A model generated the notes under the pieces. It searched no databases, was not told where the DNA came from, and was given only the letters and a program-made list of their open reading frames with translations. Shown one piece after another: positions 1 to 7,622 of a DNA stretch of 64,000 nt. The stretch is from Micropruina glycogenica (GTDB lineage: Bacteria; Actinomycetota; Actinomycetes; Propionibacteriales; Propionibacteriaceae): the NCBI RefSeq assembly GCF_039524395.1, contig NZ_BAAAGO010000022.1; one strand, 5' to 3'. The number at the start of each line of letters is the position of its first letter. Position 1 is the first letter of the stretch. Position numbers and translations under genes: made by a program.

Positions 1-116
1 CCAAACGCAACCACGTCTACCTATCCCGAACAAAAATGACGCGGGCAAAACGAAATGAGTCAACGACCCAACCCAAGCGGGCATCTTGACATGAGTCCAC
101 AGGCTTGGCCGCAGCG

Positions 117-725
117 TCACCGGGACGGGTCTGCGGGGCAGGTCGGTGGGTCGTCCACCATCCTGACGGGAGGATCGGCAGGGCATGGCGGCACCGCCTC
201 CCCGGCGAGGCTCGCCGCCCCAGCGGGGTCGGCCGGACAGATCGCCGCACCCTCGGTCGTCACGGCCATCCGCCGGTCGGGGTCGAGGCGAGCCAGAATC
301 AGGTAGCTCAGCCGGGCCAGCTCGCTGACGTCCGCCTCGCTCAGATCGGCCAGCACCAACGACTGCACGGCTCCTTCATACGCGGGCAGCCCCTGGCGGT
401 AACGCAGCTCGCCGGCCTCGGTGAGCACTGCGTTCGTGGCGCGTCCGTCCATGGGGCAGGCGGCACGCACCACCAGGCCTTTGGCCTCAAGGCCGGTCAC
501 CACCCGCGACAGCCGGGGGAGTGTCGCGTTCGTGCGCGACGCCAGCGCGCTCAGCCGCAGCCGGTGATCGGGCGCGTCGGCGAGGGCGCTGAGCAGCCCG
601 AACTCGAATGCGGTCAGCCCGACCGGGGCGAGTTGCTTGTCGAGCGACGTGGGCAGCAACTCCAACAGAGCCGCCAGTCGTGCCAGCGCAACCCGCTGGT
701 CGTAGCTGAGCCCGGTGGCGTTCAT
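117..725 (-). CDS. MarR family transcriptional regulator
   Basis: Winged-helix repressor of the MarR type. The recognition and wing region is visible as 'LRLSALASRTNATLPRLSR' followed by 'VTGLEAKGLV', then 'MDGRATNAVLTEAG', all typical of the family. An upstream ATG exists at 752, but it sits directly against the operator palindromes. A TACAGT box (minus strand, 739-734) lies 8 nt before the ATG at 725, so I prefer a leaderless start at 725. The protein is longer than usual for MarR: after about residue 160 it has a Pro/Ala tail with three copies of CPADP. It is divergent from the oxidoreductase at 835 and probably represses both genes. The ligand is unknown. Confidence 0.85.
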   Translation of the reverse strand: MNATGLSYDQRVALARLAALLELLPTSLDKQLAPVGLTAFEFGLLSALADAPDHRLRLSALASRTNATLPRLSRVVTGLEAKGLVVRAACPMDGRATNAVLTEAGELRYRQGLPAYEGAVQSLVLADLSEADVSELARLSYLILARLDPDRRMAVTTEGAAICPADPAGAASLAGEAVPPCPADPPVRMVDDPPTCPADPSR

Positions 726-752
726 GTGCATCACTGTATCAGTTACTTGCAT

Positions 753-796
753 CTACAACTAAGCGCGCGCTAGAGTTGTAGTTGTAGATACAACTA
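753..796. promoter_or_regulatory. Putative MarR operator palindromes
   Basis: Two overlapping inverted repeats share the half-site TAGTTGTA. One is a perfect palindrome at 779-796 (TAGTTGTA-GA-TACAACTA). The other pairs CTACAACT (753-760) with AGTTGTAG (774-781) across 13 nt. They fill the space between the divergent MarR gene and the oxidoreductase and overlap the expected promoter elements of both. Local autoregulation is inferred. Confidence 0.7.
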
Positions 797-834
797 AAGG
801 TGTGGACGATCCCACGCCGCGAAAGGAATCACAG

Positions 835-1413
835 ATGTCCAGCTTCACCATCATCGGCACCGGCAACATGGGCACCGCCATCGGCGGGGTGCTCGCCGAC
901 GGAGGTAGTGCCGTCGAGCACGTCTCGCACGACGCGGTCGGAACCGCCCCGCTCACCGGCGACTTCGTCGTACTGGCCGTGCCGTACCCGGCCGTCAACG
1001 GCATCATCGACGCCTACGGCGACCAGTTCGACGGCAAGACCGTGATCGACATTTCGAACCCGCTGAACTTTGAGACCTTCGACTCGCTGGTCGTGCCGGC
1101 CGATTCCTCTGCTGCAGCCGAAATCGCGGCCAAGCTGCCGAACAGCACGGTGCTCAAGGCCTTCAACACCAACTTCGCCGCCACTCTGGCGGCCAAGAAG
1201 GTCGGCGAGAACCAGGCCACCGTGCTGATCGCCGGTGACGCTGTGGAGGCCAAGACCGAACTCGTCGCCGCCCTGCAGGCCGGTGGGGTGGGTGCCATCG
1301 ACGCGGGCGCACTGTCACGGGCTCGCGAACTCGAGGCGCTGGGCTTCCTGCAGCTCACCCTCGCGGTCGGCGGCCAGGTCGGCTGGAACGCAGGTTTCGC
1401 AGTCGTCCGCTGA
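835..1413 (+). CDS. NAD(P)-binding oxidoreductase, F420-reductase/DinB-like Rossmann family
   Basis: Protein of 192 residues that opens with a dinucleotide-binding Rossmann signature (FTIIGTGNMGTAIGGVLAD). It continues with 'FVVLAVPYPAV' and 'VIDISNPLNF', as in NADPH-dependent F420 reductases and the related COG2085 predicted dinucleotide-binding enzymes. 'KAFNTNFAATL' matches the conserved K-A-F-N segment of that family. The start at 835 follows a GAAAGGAA ribosome binding site. An in-frame ATG at 802 has no such site and lies close to the operator. The gene is divergent from a MarR repressor and shares its operator, so it is probably induced by whatever MarR senses. The cofactor (F420 or NADP) and the substrate cannot be fixed from sequence. 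Confidence 0.8.
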   Translation: MSSFTIIGTGNMGTAIGGVLADGGSAVEHVSHDAVGTAPLTGDFVVLAVPYPAVNGIIDAYGDQFDGKTVIDISNPLNFETFDSLVVPADSSAAAEIAAKLPNSTVLKAFNTNFAATLAAKKVGENQATVLIAGDAVEAKTELVAALQAGGVGAIDAGALSRARELEALGFLQLTLAVGGQVGWNAGFAVVR

Positions 1414-1495
1414 ACCTCCGAGCGGCCGGGACGGAACCGTCCCGGCCGATTCTTCTGTCTTTCGGAGTCGCCTCGTCGTGAAATGACGACCCATT

Positions 1496-1496
1496 N
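1496..1496. other. Ambiguous base (N) in the assembly
   Basis: A single undetermined base lies in the intergenic stretch between the oxidoreductase and the M20 hydrolase. It does not affect any called gene if the M20 gene starts at 1567. Confidence 0.95.
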
Positions 1497-1566
1497 TCAC
1501 GACCGCCCGGCCTGGGTGGGCCTCCCCAGCGACGTATCCGTCCGAACCGTGCGGCAAGATGGCGTC

Positions 1567-2883
1567 ATGACCGACCGGAGCAACCCCGCCGCCGAAGTCG
1601 TCCAGCTGTGCAGTGAGCTGATCCGCATCGATACCTCCAACTACGGCCCCGACGGCAGCAGCGGCGAGCGCCCGGCGTCCGAGTACTACGCCGAGAAGCT
1701 GGCCGAGGTGGGCATCGAGTCGCAACTGTTCGAGGCGGCACCCAACAGAACCAACCTGGTGGCGCATTGGCAGCCGGACGGCTGCGACGCCTCGCTGCCG
1801 CCGCTGCTGATCCACGGCCACCTCGATGTCGTGCCCGCGCAGGCGTCCGACTGGCAGGTCGACCCGTTCGCCGGTGAGGTCAAAGACGGCTGCGTCTGGG
1901 GTCGCGGCGCGGTCGACATGAAGGACTTCGACGCCATCGTGCTGTCGGTGGTCCGCGACCGGGTTCGCTCCGGCCGGGCCCCCCGCCGTCCGATTCGGCT
2001 GATCATGACCGCCGACGAAGAGGCCGGCAGCGAAGTCGGCGCGCACTGGCTGGTCGAGCACCACCCCGACCTGATCGCCGACTGCACCGAGGCGATCGGC
2101 GAAGTGGGCGGCTTCTCGCTCACCGTGCGCGACGACCTGCGGCTCTATCTGGTGCAGGTCGCCGAAAAGGGCCTGGCCTGGCTCAACCTGATCGCCGACG
2201 GCACGGCCGGGCACGGCTCGATGCGCAACCCCGACAACGCGGTCACCGCGCTGGCCGGGGCCGTGGCGCGCATCGGCGCCTACGACTGGCCGCACCGCAT
2301 TCACCCTGCTCAGCAAGCGTTCCTGGACGCCGTCGAGGACGCCCTCGGCATCGAGATCAACGCCGATTCGGTGGAGGAGTCGTTGGCCCGGCTCGGCACC
2401 GTGGCCCGCATGGTCGGCGCCACCATGAGCAACACCGCCAACCCCACCATGCTCAGGGCCGGCTACAAGGTCAACGTCATTCCGGGCCAGGCCGTCGCCG
2501 GGCTCGACGGACGCTTCATTCCCGGTTACGAGGAGGAGTTCTTCGACACGATCACCGAACTGCTCGGCGACAAGGTGCGTTACGAGATCGCGAACCGGCA
2601 CATCGCGGTCGAGACCGAGTTCTCCGGCGCCCTGGTCGAAGCCATGCAAGCCTGCCTGCAGGCCGAGGACGCGCAGGCCAAGGCCGTGCCGTTCCTGATG
2701 AGCGGCGGCACCGACGCCAAAGGCTGGTCGACGCTGGGGGTGCGCTGCTTCGGATTCGCGCCGTTGCAGCTGCCGCCCGACCTCGACTTCGTGGCCATGT
2801 TCCACGGCGTCGACGAGCGTGTGCCCACCGCGTCACTCGAATTCGGTGCCCGCGTGCTCGACCGGTTCCTCGACCAGGCCTGA
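1567..2883 (+). CDS. M20/M25/M40 family metallo-hydrolase (dipeptidase/deacylase-like)
   Basis: Zinc-dependent amidohydrolase of 438 residues. Family metal-binding motifs are visible in order: HGHLDVVP (about 83-90), GRGAVDMKD (about 112-120) with the second metal ligand, and the catalytic general base in TADEEAGS (about 148-155). The C-terminal metal histidine is likely in 'MFHGVDERV'. The family removes amino acids or acyl groups from dipeptides and N-acyl amino acids. An M20 gene also lies near uppP and mshC in mycobacteria (Rv2141c), so this could be that housekeeping peptidase. It could alternatively serve as the deacylase for the acyl-amino-acid enzymes at 6501-8444. The start at 1567 is the first plausible ATG before the conserved domain. 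Confidence 0.88.
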   Translation: MTDRSNPAAEVVQLCSELIRIDTSNYGPDGSSGERPASEYYAEKLAEVGIESQLFEAAPNRTNLVAHWQPDGCDASLPPLLIHGHLDVVPAQASDWQVDPFAGEVKDGCVWGRGAVDMKDFDAIVLSVVRDRVRSGRAPRRPIRLIMTADEEAGSEVGAHWLVEHHPDLIADCTEAIGEVGGFSLTVRDDLRLYLVQVAEKGLAWLNLIADGTAGHGSMRNPDNAVTALAGAVARIGAYDWPHRIHPAQQAFLDAVEDALGIEINADSVEESLARLGTVARMVGATMSNTANPTMLRAGYKVNVIPGQAVAGLDGRFIPGYEEEFFDTITELLGDKVRYEIANRHIAVETEFSGALVEAMQACLQAEDAQAKAVPFLMSGGTDAKGWSTLGVRCFGFAPLQLPPDLDFVAMFHGVDERVPTASLEFGARVLDRFLDQA

Positions 2884-2939
2884 ACCAGGGTTTGACCTAG
2901 TCACGGGCTACAGTGACGGTCTCTGGAAGGGAGCACCCC

Positions 2940-3137
2940 ATGACGGTTGGCGGAAGCTTCGGCACTGGCGCGTTCATGTCGTACAGCAACGACCAGCTGC
3001 GCAAAGACAACGCGCTGGGCGAGTATGAGCTGTCAGAGGATGAAGAGGCGATCACGATCATTCAGGCGCCCTCGGCGCCCGCCTCGCCAACCGTCGCCAA
3101 GGCGGGGCAGACGTCGGCTTCGTCCGGCGGCGAGTGA
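2940..3137 (+). CDS. Small conserved-looking protein of unknown function
   Basis: An ORF of 65 codons with a strong ribosome binding site (GGAAGGGA, 2925-2932) at ideal spacing from ATG 2940. The product is acidic in its middle (ELSEDEEAITII) and ends in a low-complexity Ala/Pro/Ser/Gly tail. It has no signal peptide, membrane segment or cysteines. A second ATG at 2976 (MSYSNDQLRKDNAL) would also work. It sits between the M20 hydrolase and the aldo/keto reductase. I do not recognise a family and assign no function; the good translation signals make it likely to be real. Confidence 0.6.
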   Translation: MTVGGSFGTGAFMSYSNDQLRKDNALGEYELSEDEEAITIIQAPSAPASPTVAKAGQTSASSGGE

Positions 3138-3196
3138 AGGCTGCTGGGGTTGATGCCCTGAGTCTGATCGGCGTCTCTCACCATTAGGGTGTCGAC

Positions 3197-4162
3197 GTGA
3201 AACGACGCTCGGTGGGCAGCAGCGGCCTGCAGGTTTCGCGGCTCGGTCTGGGCACGCTCACCTGGGGACGCGACGTCCCCGCACCTCAGGCCAAGGGCTT
3301 GCTGCGTCGATTCGTCGAGGCGGGCGGCACCTTGGTCGACACCGCCGCGGCCTACGGCAACGGCGAGGCCGAACGCATCATCGGACGACTGATTCACACC
3401 GACCTCGCCCGCGACGATGTCGTGATCGCCACCAAAGCCGGCTTCGGCGTCCGCGACGGCAAACGTGTCGTCGACACCTCGCGCACCGCGCTGCTGGACG
3501 ACCTCGCCGGCTCGTTGCGCCGGCTGCACACCGATCACGTCGATCTGTGGCAGTTGCACGCGTGGGGTGGGGCGCCGCTTGAGGAGTCCCTGGCCGCCAT
3601 CGACCAAGCGGTCAACGCCGGCATGGTGCGGTACGCAGGGGTGTCGAACTTCGTCGGCTGGCAGACCGCGCAGGCCGCCACCTGGCAGTCGGCGTTCCCT
3701 GGACGGGCGCGCATCACCAGCGCCCAGGTGGAGTACTCGCTGCTCGCGCGGCGTGCCGAGGTCGAGGTGATTCCCGCCGTCCGGGCGTTCGGGTTGGGGC
3801 TCTTCCCCTGGTCACCGCTCGGCCGCGGAGTGCTGGCCGGACGGTACCGCACGGGTCGTCCACGCGACTCACGCGGGGGGCAGCAGCACTTCGCCTGGTT
3901 CGTGGAGCCTTACCTCGAGGCCCGTTCGCGTTCGGTGGTCGAGGCGGTGGCGACGGCCGCGGACGGTCTCGACCTCAGCTGCGCCCAGGTGGCCCTGCTC
4001 TGGACCAGGGACGCCCCGGCCGTGACCGCCCCGCTGATCGGCCCGCGCACCACCGAACAGCTCGACCAGCTGCTGCAGACCGAGGAACTCACCCTGCCGG
4101 CCGAGATCACGGCGGCCCTGGACGACGTCAGCGGCGGCCCGAACGCCGCTCGCAACTGGTAA
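3197..4162 (+). CDS. Aldo/keto reductase
   Basis: NADPH-dependent (alpha/beta)8-barrel oxidoreductase of 321 residues. It begins with the family strand 'MKRRSVGSSGLQVSRLGLGTLTWG' (shown in parts), has the catalytic Asp/Tyr region 'VDTAAAYGNGEAERIIG', and carries the conserved 'DHVDLWQLHAWGG' and 'VRYAGVSNFVGWQ' segments. The C-terminal cofactor region reads 'PLIGPRTTEQLDQLL'. GTG 3197 lies 6 nt after TAGGGT (3185-3190), which fits a leaderless transcript. The stop codon TAA (4160-4162) lies inside a dispersed repeat. Position upstream of convergent uppP is typical of actinobacteria. The substrate is unknown. Confidence 0.88.
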   Translation: MKRRSVGSSGLQVSRLGLGTLTWGRDVPAPQAKGLLRRFVEAGGTLVDTAAAYGNGEAERIIGRLIHTDLARDDVVIATKAGFGVRDGKRVVDTSRTALLDDLAGSLRRLHTDHVDLWQLHAWGGAPLEESLAAIDQAVNAGMVRYAGVSNFVGWQTAQAATWQSAFPGRARITSAQVEYSLLARRAEVEVIPAVRAFGLGLFPWSPLGRGVLAGRYRTGRPRDSRGGQQHFAWFVEPYLEARSRSVVEAVATAADGLDLSCAQVALLWTRDAPAVTAPLIGPRTTEQLDQLLQTEELTLPAEITAALDDVSGGPNAARNW

Positions 4163-4188
4163 TCGGAACCGTCCCCAATACCCACCAA
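4158..4188 (+). repeat. GGAACCGTCCCC dispersed repeat, copy 1
   Basis: One copy of GGTAATCGGAACCGTCCCC followed by AATACCCACCA. It overlaps the last codon and stop of the aldo/keto reductase and lies between convergent genes. Other copies are at 17829-17903 and 18564-18645. Confidence 0.8.
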
Positions 4189-4215
4189 GGGCGAGGCCTG
4201 ACGCCGTCCGATCCC

Positions 4216-5052
4216 CTAGACCGCGCTGATCACCTGGGTGACCAGCAGCGCCACGATCACCAACGCCAGCGCGAGCCGGTAGATGATGAAGCCGGTGAAG
4301 TCGTTCTTCGACACGTACCGCAGCAGCCACGCGATCGACACGTACGCCACCACACCCGACACTGCGGTGCCCAACAGGGTCGAACCCCAGCCCACGCCGT
4401 CCGCGATGTGTTTGGCCTCTTTCACCGCTTGGTACAGCCCCGAGGCGATCAAGGTGGGAATGCCCAGAAAGAAGCTCATGCGGGTTGCCGCCACCCGATC
4501 AAGCCCCAGCAGCAGGCCGCCGGTGATGGTCGCGCCCGAGCGTGACACGCCCGGCACGAGCGCGAGCGACTGCAACGTGCCCAGAATCACGCTGTCACGC
4601 ACGGTGATCGAGTCTTCGCCGCGGTTCTGCTTGCCGACGCGGTCGCCGATGAACATCGCGATCGACCACACCACCAGGCCCACCACCACCGCCCACAGGC
4701 TGCGCAGCACGCCGGTGATCAGGTTCTCAGCCAGCAGCGCGATCACCGCCGTCGGAATGAAGCCCGCGATGATGGCCCAGCCCATGCGGTAGTCCGAACC
4801 GCGCTTGTCGGCGTTGCGCAGGCCCGCGAACCAGGCCGTCGCGAATCGCACGATGTCGCCCCAGAAGTAGATGATCGAGGCGATCATCGCGCCCACCTGA
4901 ATGACGGCGGTGTACGCGGTGACGCTGGGGTCGTCGATCGGCAGCCCCATAAGCTTCTCGGTGACGGTGAGGTGGCCGGTCGACGAGATGGGCAGAAACT
5001 CGGTGATGCCCTCGACGATGCCGAGCACGATCGATTGCCACCAGTTGATCAT
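4216..5052 (-). CDS. uppP: Undecaprenyl-diphosphatase UppP (BacA)
   Basis: Integral membrane phosphatase of 278 residues that recycles undecaprenyl pyrophosphate to the monophosphate lipid carrier used for peptidoglycan and other wall polymers. Its loss raises bacitracin sensitivity in other bacteria. The two family signatures are present: 'EFLPISSTGHLTV' near the N-terminus and 'LVPGVSRSGATITGGLLLGL' (about 163-182), which carry the active-site residues. About eight hydrophobic segments are visible. The ATG at 5052 begins MINWWQSIVLGIVEG, the usual N-terminus. It is convergent with the aldo/keto reductase and divergent from mshC, an arrangement seen in many actinobacteria. Confidence 0.96.
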   Translation of the reverse strand: MINWWQSIVLGIVEGITEFLPISSTGHLTVTEKLMGLPIDDPSVTAYTAVIQVGAMIASIIYFWGDIVRFATAWFAGLRNADKRGSDYRMGWAIIAGFIPTAVIALLAENLITGVLRSLWAVVVGLVVWSIAMFIGDRVGKQNRGEDSITVRDSVILGTLQSLALVPGVSRSGATITGGLLLGLDRVAATRMSFFLGIPTLIASGLYQAVKEAKHIADGVGWGSTLLGTAVSGVVAYVSIAWLLRYVSKNDFTGFIIYRLALALVIVALLVTQVISAV

Positions 5053-5155
5053 CGGATTCCTTCCGGGCGAGTTGCCGCCGGACAGCTTAACCGCCCCGGC
5101 GGAGCACCCTTTACGCTTGCCTACGGCGTGAGGCTCGCGTCACCGAGGAGGATCC

Positions 5156-6382
5156 GTGAAAGCCTGGACGGCGACCGACGTGCCCACGCTGCCTCACCCG
5201 GGCGGACGGCTGCTGGTGCACGACACCGCCCTCGACGACCTGGTGCCCGTGCTGCCCGACGCCGACGAGGCGCGGCTGTACGTGTGCGGAATCACCCCCT
5301 ACGACGCCACGCATCTCGGCCACGCCAACACCTACCTGGCCTTCGACCTGCTGCAGCGGGCCCTGCTCGACTGCGGCTACCGGGTGACCTTCACCCAGAA
5401 CGTCACCGACGTCGACGACCCGCTACTGGAGCGTGCCGAAGCCACCGGGGTCGACTGGCGCGAACTGGCCGACGACCAGGTGCAGTTGTTCCGCGACGAC
5501 ATGACAGCACTGCGGGTCATTCCGCCGCAGCACTACGTGGGCGCGGTCGAGTCGATTCCGGCGGTGGTCGACCTGATCGAATCGCTCAAACTCACCGGGG
5601 CCATCTACCAGGTGGACGACCCCGACTACCCCGACTGGTACTTCGAAGTGCACCGCGCGCCGGGTTTCGGACGGCTGTCGAAGCTGAGCGACGCCGAGGC
5701 GCGCGAGGTGTTCGCCGAGCGCGGCGGCGACCCCGATCGTCCCGGCAAGCGTGACCCGCTCGACTGCCTGGTGTGGCGCATGGCCCGTCCAGGCGAACCT
5801 GCGTGGGACAGCCGGCTCGGCCGGGGGCGTCCGGGCTGGCACATCGAATGCACGGCGATCGCCCTGCAGCACCTGGGCGCAGACTTCGACGTACAGGGCG
5901 GCGGGTCGGACCTGGTGTTTCCGCACCACGAGATGTGCGCGGCCGAGGGGGCCGTGGCCACCCGGCAGCCGTTCGCGAAGGTGTACGTGCACGCCGGAAT
6001 GGTCGGCCTGCACGGCGAGAAGATGAGCAAGTCGAAGGGCAACCTCGTGCTGGTCAGCCGGCTGCGCGCCTCGGGGGCCGACCCGATGGCGATCCGGCTG
6101 GCGCTACTGGCACACCACTACCGCTCCGACTGGGAATGGACGGCTGCCGACCTGCCCCGTGCACAGGCTCGGTTGGACGCCTGGCGGGCTGCGGTGGTGC
6201 GGTCGTCCGCCCCTGACGCGGCACCGCTGATCGCGGCGATGCGCGAGGCGCTGCGCGCCGACCTGAACGCTCCGGCCGTGCTCGATCGGGTGGATGAGTG
6301 GGCCGCGTCCGAGGGCGACGACAGCGCCGCAGCTGCCGAGGTCGCCCAGGCTGTGGACGCGCTGCTGGGCGTGCGGCTGTAG
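5156..6382 (+). CDS. mshC: L-cysteine:1D-myo-inosityl 2-amino-2-deoxy-alpha-D-glucopyranoside ligase MshC
   Basis: ATP-dependent ligase that joins cysteine to GlcN-Ins in mycothiol biosynthesis, an actinobacterial thiol pathway. It is a class I cysteinyl-tRNA synthetase paralogue of 408 residues, the usual MshC length, without the tRNA anticodon-binding tail. Visible elements are the zinc-site start 'LYVCGITPYDATHLGHANTY', with the HIGH-type motif HLGH, 'GWHIECTAIA', and KMSKS at residues 289-293. The N-terminus 'MKAWTATDVPTLP' matches MshC rather than CysS. GTG 5156 follows a GAGGAG ribosome binding site. Its presence supports an actinobacterial host. Confidence 0.95.
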   Translation: MKAWTATDVPTLPHPGGRLLVHDTALDDLVPVLPDADEARLYVCGITPYDATHLGHANTYLAFDLLQRALLDCGYRVTFTQNVTDVDDPLLERAEATGVDWRELADDQVQLFRDDMTALRVIPPQHYVGAVESIPAVVDLIESLKLTGAIYQVDDPDYPDWYFEVHRAPGFGRLSKLSDAEAREVFAERGGDPDRPGKRDPLDCLVWRMARPGEPAWDSRLGRGRPGWHIECTAIALQHLGADFDVQGGGSDLVFPHHEMCAAEGAVATRQPFAKVYVHAGMVGLHGEKMSKSKGNLVLVSRLRASGADPMAIRLALLAHHYRSDWEWTAADLPRAQARLDAWRAAVVRSSAPDAAPLIAAMREALRADLNAPAVLDRVDEWAASEGDDSAAAAEVAQAVDALLGVRL

Positions 6383-6389
6383 GTCACCG

Positions 6390-6431
6390 GGGACGGTTCC
6401 TTTGGTTCAAGGGACGGTTCCTTCGGTTCAA
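6390..6431 (+). repeat. Tandem 21-bp GGGACGGTTCC repeat
   Basis: Two head-to-tail 21-bp units (6390-6410 and 6411-6431) differ at one position; each starts GGGACGGTTCCTT and ends GGTTCAA. They lie just after mshC in the gap before the convergent gene at 6501. The core GGGACGGTTCC is shared with the family at 4158, 17829 and 18564. Confidence 0.75.
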
Positions 6432-6443
6432 TCCGCCGCCACT

Positions 6444-6470
6444 CGTCATCCCGGCGGACGCCGGGATCTC
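6444..6470 (+). repeat. GTCATnCCGGC-type dispersed hairpin repeat
   Basis: Imperfect hairpin with arms CCCGGCG and CGCCGGG, followed by ATCTC. It resembles the GTCATTCC...GGAATC repeats widespread in bacteria. Related copies are at 10534-10559, 24869-24958 and 31505-31534. Confidence 0.6.
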
Positions 6471-6500
6471 TCCCGTGGTCCTTAAGCCCGATCGCCCGGG

Positions 6501-7616
6501 TCAGCCCAGCGTGAAGCTGTGCTTCGCCACCGCGAACGCCTCGACCGCAGCGTCGTCCACCTCAACCCCGCACCCCGCGCCCGACGGCGCGATCAGGCAG
6601 CCGTCGGCGTCCAGTTCGAACGACGGGCCGATGTCGCGGGCGTAGTACCGGCTCGTGGCCGAGATGTCGCCGGGCAGCGTGAAGCCCGGCAGGGTGGCCA
6701 GCGCCAGGTTGGCGGCCCTTCCGACGGCGGTTTCGAGGGTGCCGCCGCAGAACACCGGCACCCCGTTGGCCAGGCACACGTCGTGAATCGAGCGCGCCGT
6801 CAGGTAGCCGCCCACCCGGCTGGGTTTGATGTTGATCACGTCGGCGGCGCCGAGTCGAATCGCCGTCATGGCGTCGTCGAGCGACAACACCGACTCGTCC
6901 AGGCACACCGGGGTGCCGTGCCGAGCGGACAGCGCCGCGTGGGCCAGCAGTTCGTGCCGCGCGAACGGCTGTTCGAGCAGCAGCAGGCCGAACTCGTCGA
7001 GGCGTGACAGCAGCGGCACGTCGGCGGGGGAGTAGGCCTGGTTGGCGTCCACCTGCAGCGGCAGATCGGGGCCGAACGCCTCACGCACGGCCCGCACCGG
7101 CGCCAGGTCCCACCCCGGCTGAATCTTCAGCTTCACCCGGCGATAGCCGTCGTCGAGATAGCCCGACACCCAGGCCAGCAGCGTGTCGAGGTCGTCCGGA
7201 ATGCCCACCGACACCCCTACCGCGATCGGACGGCGGGCCGAGACAAGGTAGTCGACCATCGGCATGTCGTGCCGCCGCAACTGCGCATCGAGCACTGCGG
7301 TTTCGACCAGGCCTTTCGCCAGCGGGTTGCCGGGCACGTCGGCGAAGGCGCGCCGCACACTCCCTGCTGTGAGCACGTCGTCGCCGCCCAGCAGCGGCAG
7401 CAGAATCCTGTCGATGGTCAGCAGCACCGAGTCGATGTACTCGGGAAAGTATGTCGGTTCGGGGTCAGCCGCCGACTCGGCCCAGCCGGTCGCGCCGTCG
7501 GCGTCCGTGAATCGCGCCACCAGCACGTCACGCACGGTTTCGACCCCCCGGCTGGTGCGAAAAGGACGCACCAACGGCATGGCCAGGCGAAACACCTCGA
7601 AGGTGGGTTGCGGCAT
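6501..7616 (-). CDS. menC: o-Succinylbenzoate synthase / N-acylamino-acid racemase family enzyme
   Basis: Enolase-superfamily enzyme (muconate-lactonising subgroup) of 371 residues. The catalytic pattern is complete: K-x-K at 162-164 (VKLKIQPG), metal ligands D190 (VDANQAY), E215 (LLEQPF) and D240 (CLDES), and the opposite-face base K264 (INIKPSRVGG). Members catalyse o-succinylbenzoate synthesis for menaquinone and/or racemisation of N-acyl amino acids, and many do both. No other men gene is in the window. Only 6 nt separate it from the upstream GNAT gene, a pairing known from N-succinylamino-acid racemase operons. The symbol reflects the family; the physiological reaction is uncertain. Confidence 0.85.
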   Translation of the reverse strand: MPQPTFEVFRLAMPLVRPFRTSRGVETVRDVLVARFTDADGATGWAESAADPEPTYFPEYIDSVLLTIDRILLPLLGGDDVLTAGSVRRAFADVPGNPLAKGLVETAVLDAQLRRHDMPMVDYLVSARRPIAVGVSVGIPDDLDTLLAWVSGYLDDGYRRVKLKIQPGWDLAPVRAVREAFGPDLPLQVDANQAYSPADVPLLSRLDEFGLLLLEQPFARHELLAHAALSARHGTPVCLDESVLSLDDAMTAIRLGAADVINIKPSRVGGYLTARSIHDVCLANGVPVFCGGTLETAVGRAANLALATLPGFTLPGDISATSRYYARDIGPSFELDADGCLIAPSGAGCGVEVDDAAVEAFAVAKHSFTLG

Positions 7617-7622
7617 GGTCGA

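Noticed and set aside
105..773. Long plus-strand frame opposite the MarR gene
   Set aside because: It is the antisense shadow of a clear MarR coding sequence and has no domain or translation signal.
1567..2883. Assigning the M20 enzyme firmly as an N-succinyl-amino-acid desuccinylase
   Set aside because: Its neighbourhood near uppP and mshC also fits the Rv2141c-type peptidase, and M20 sequences do not reveal the acyl group.
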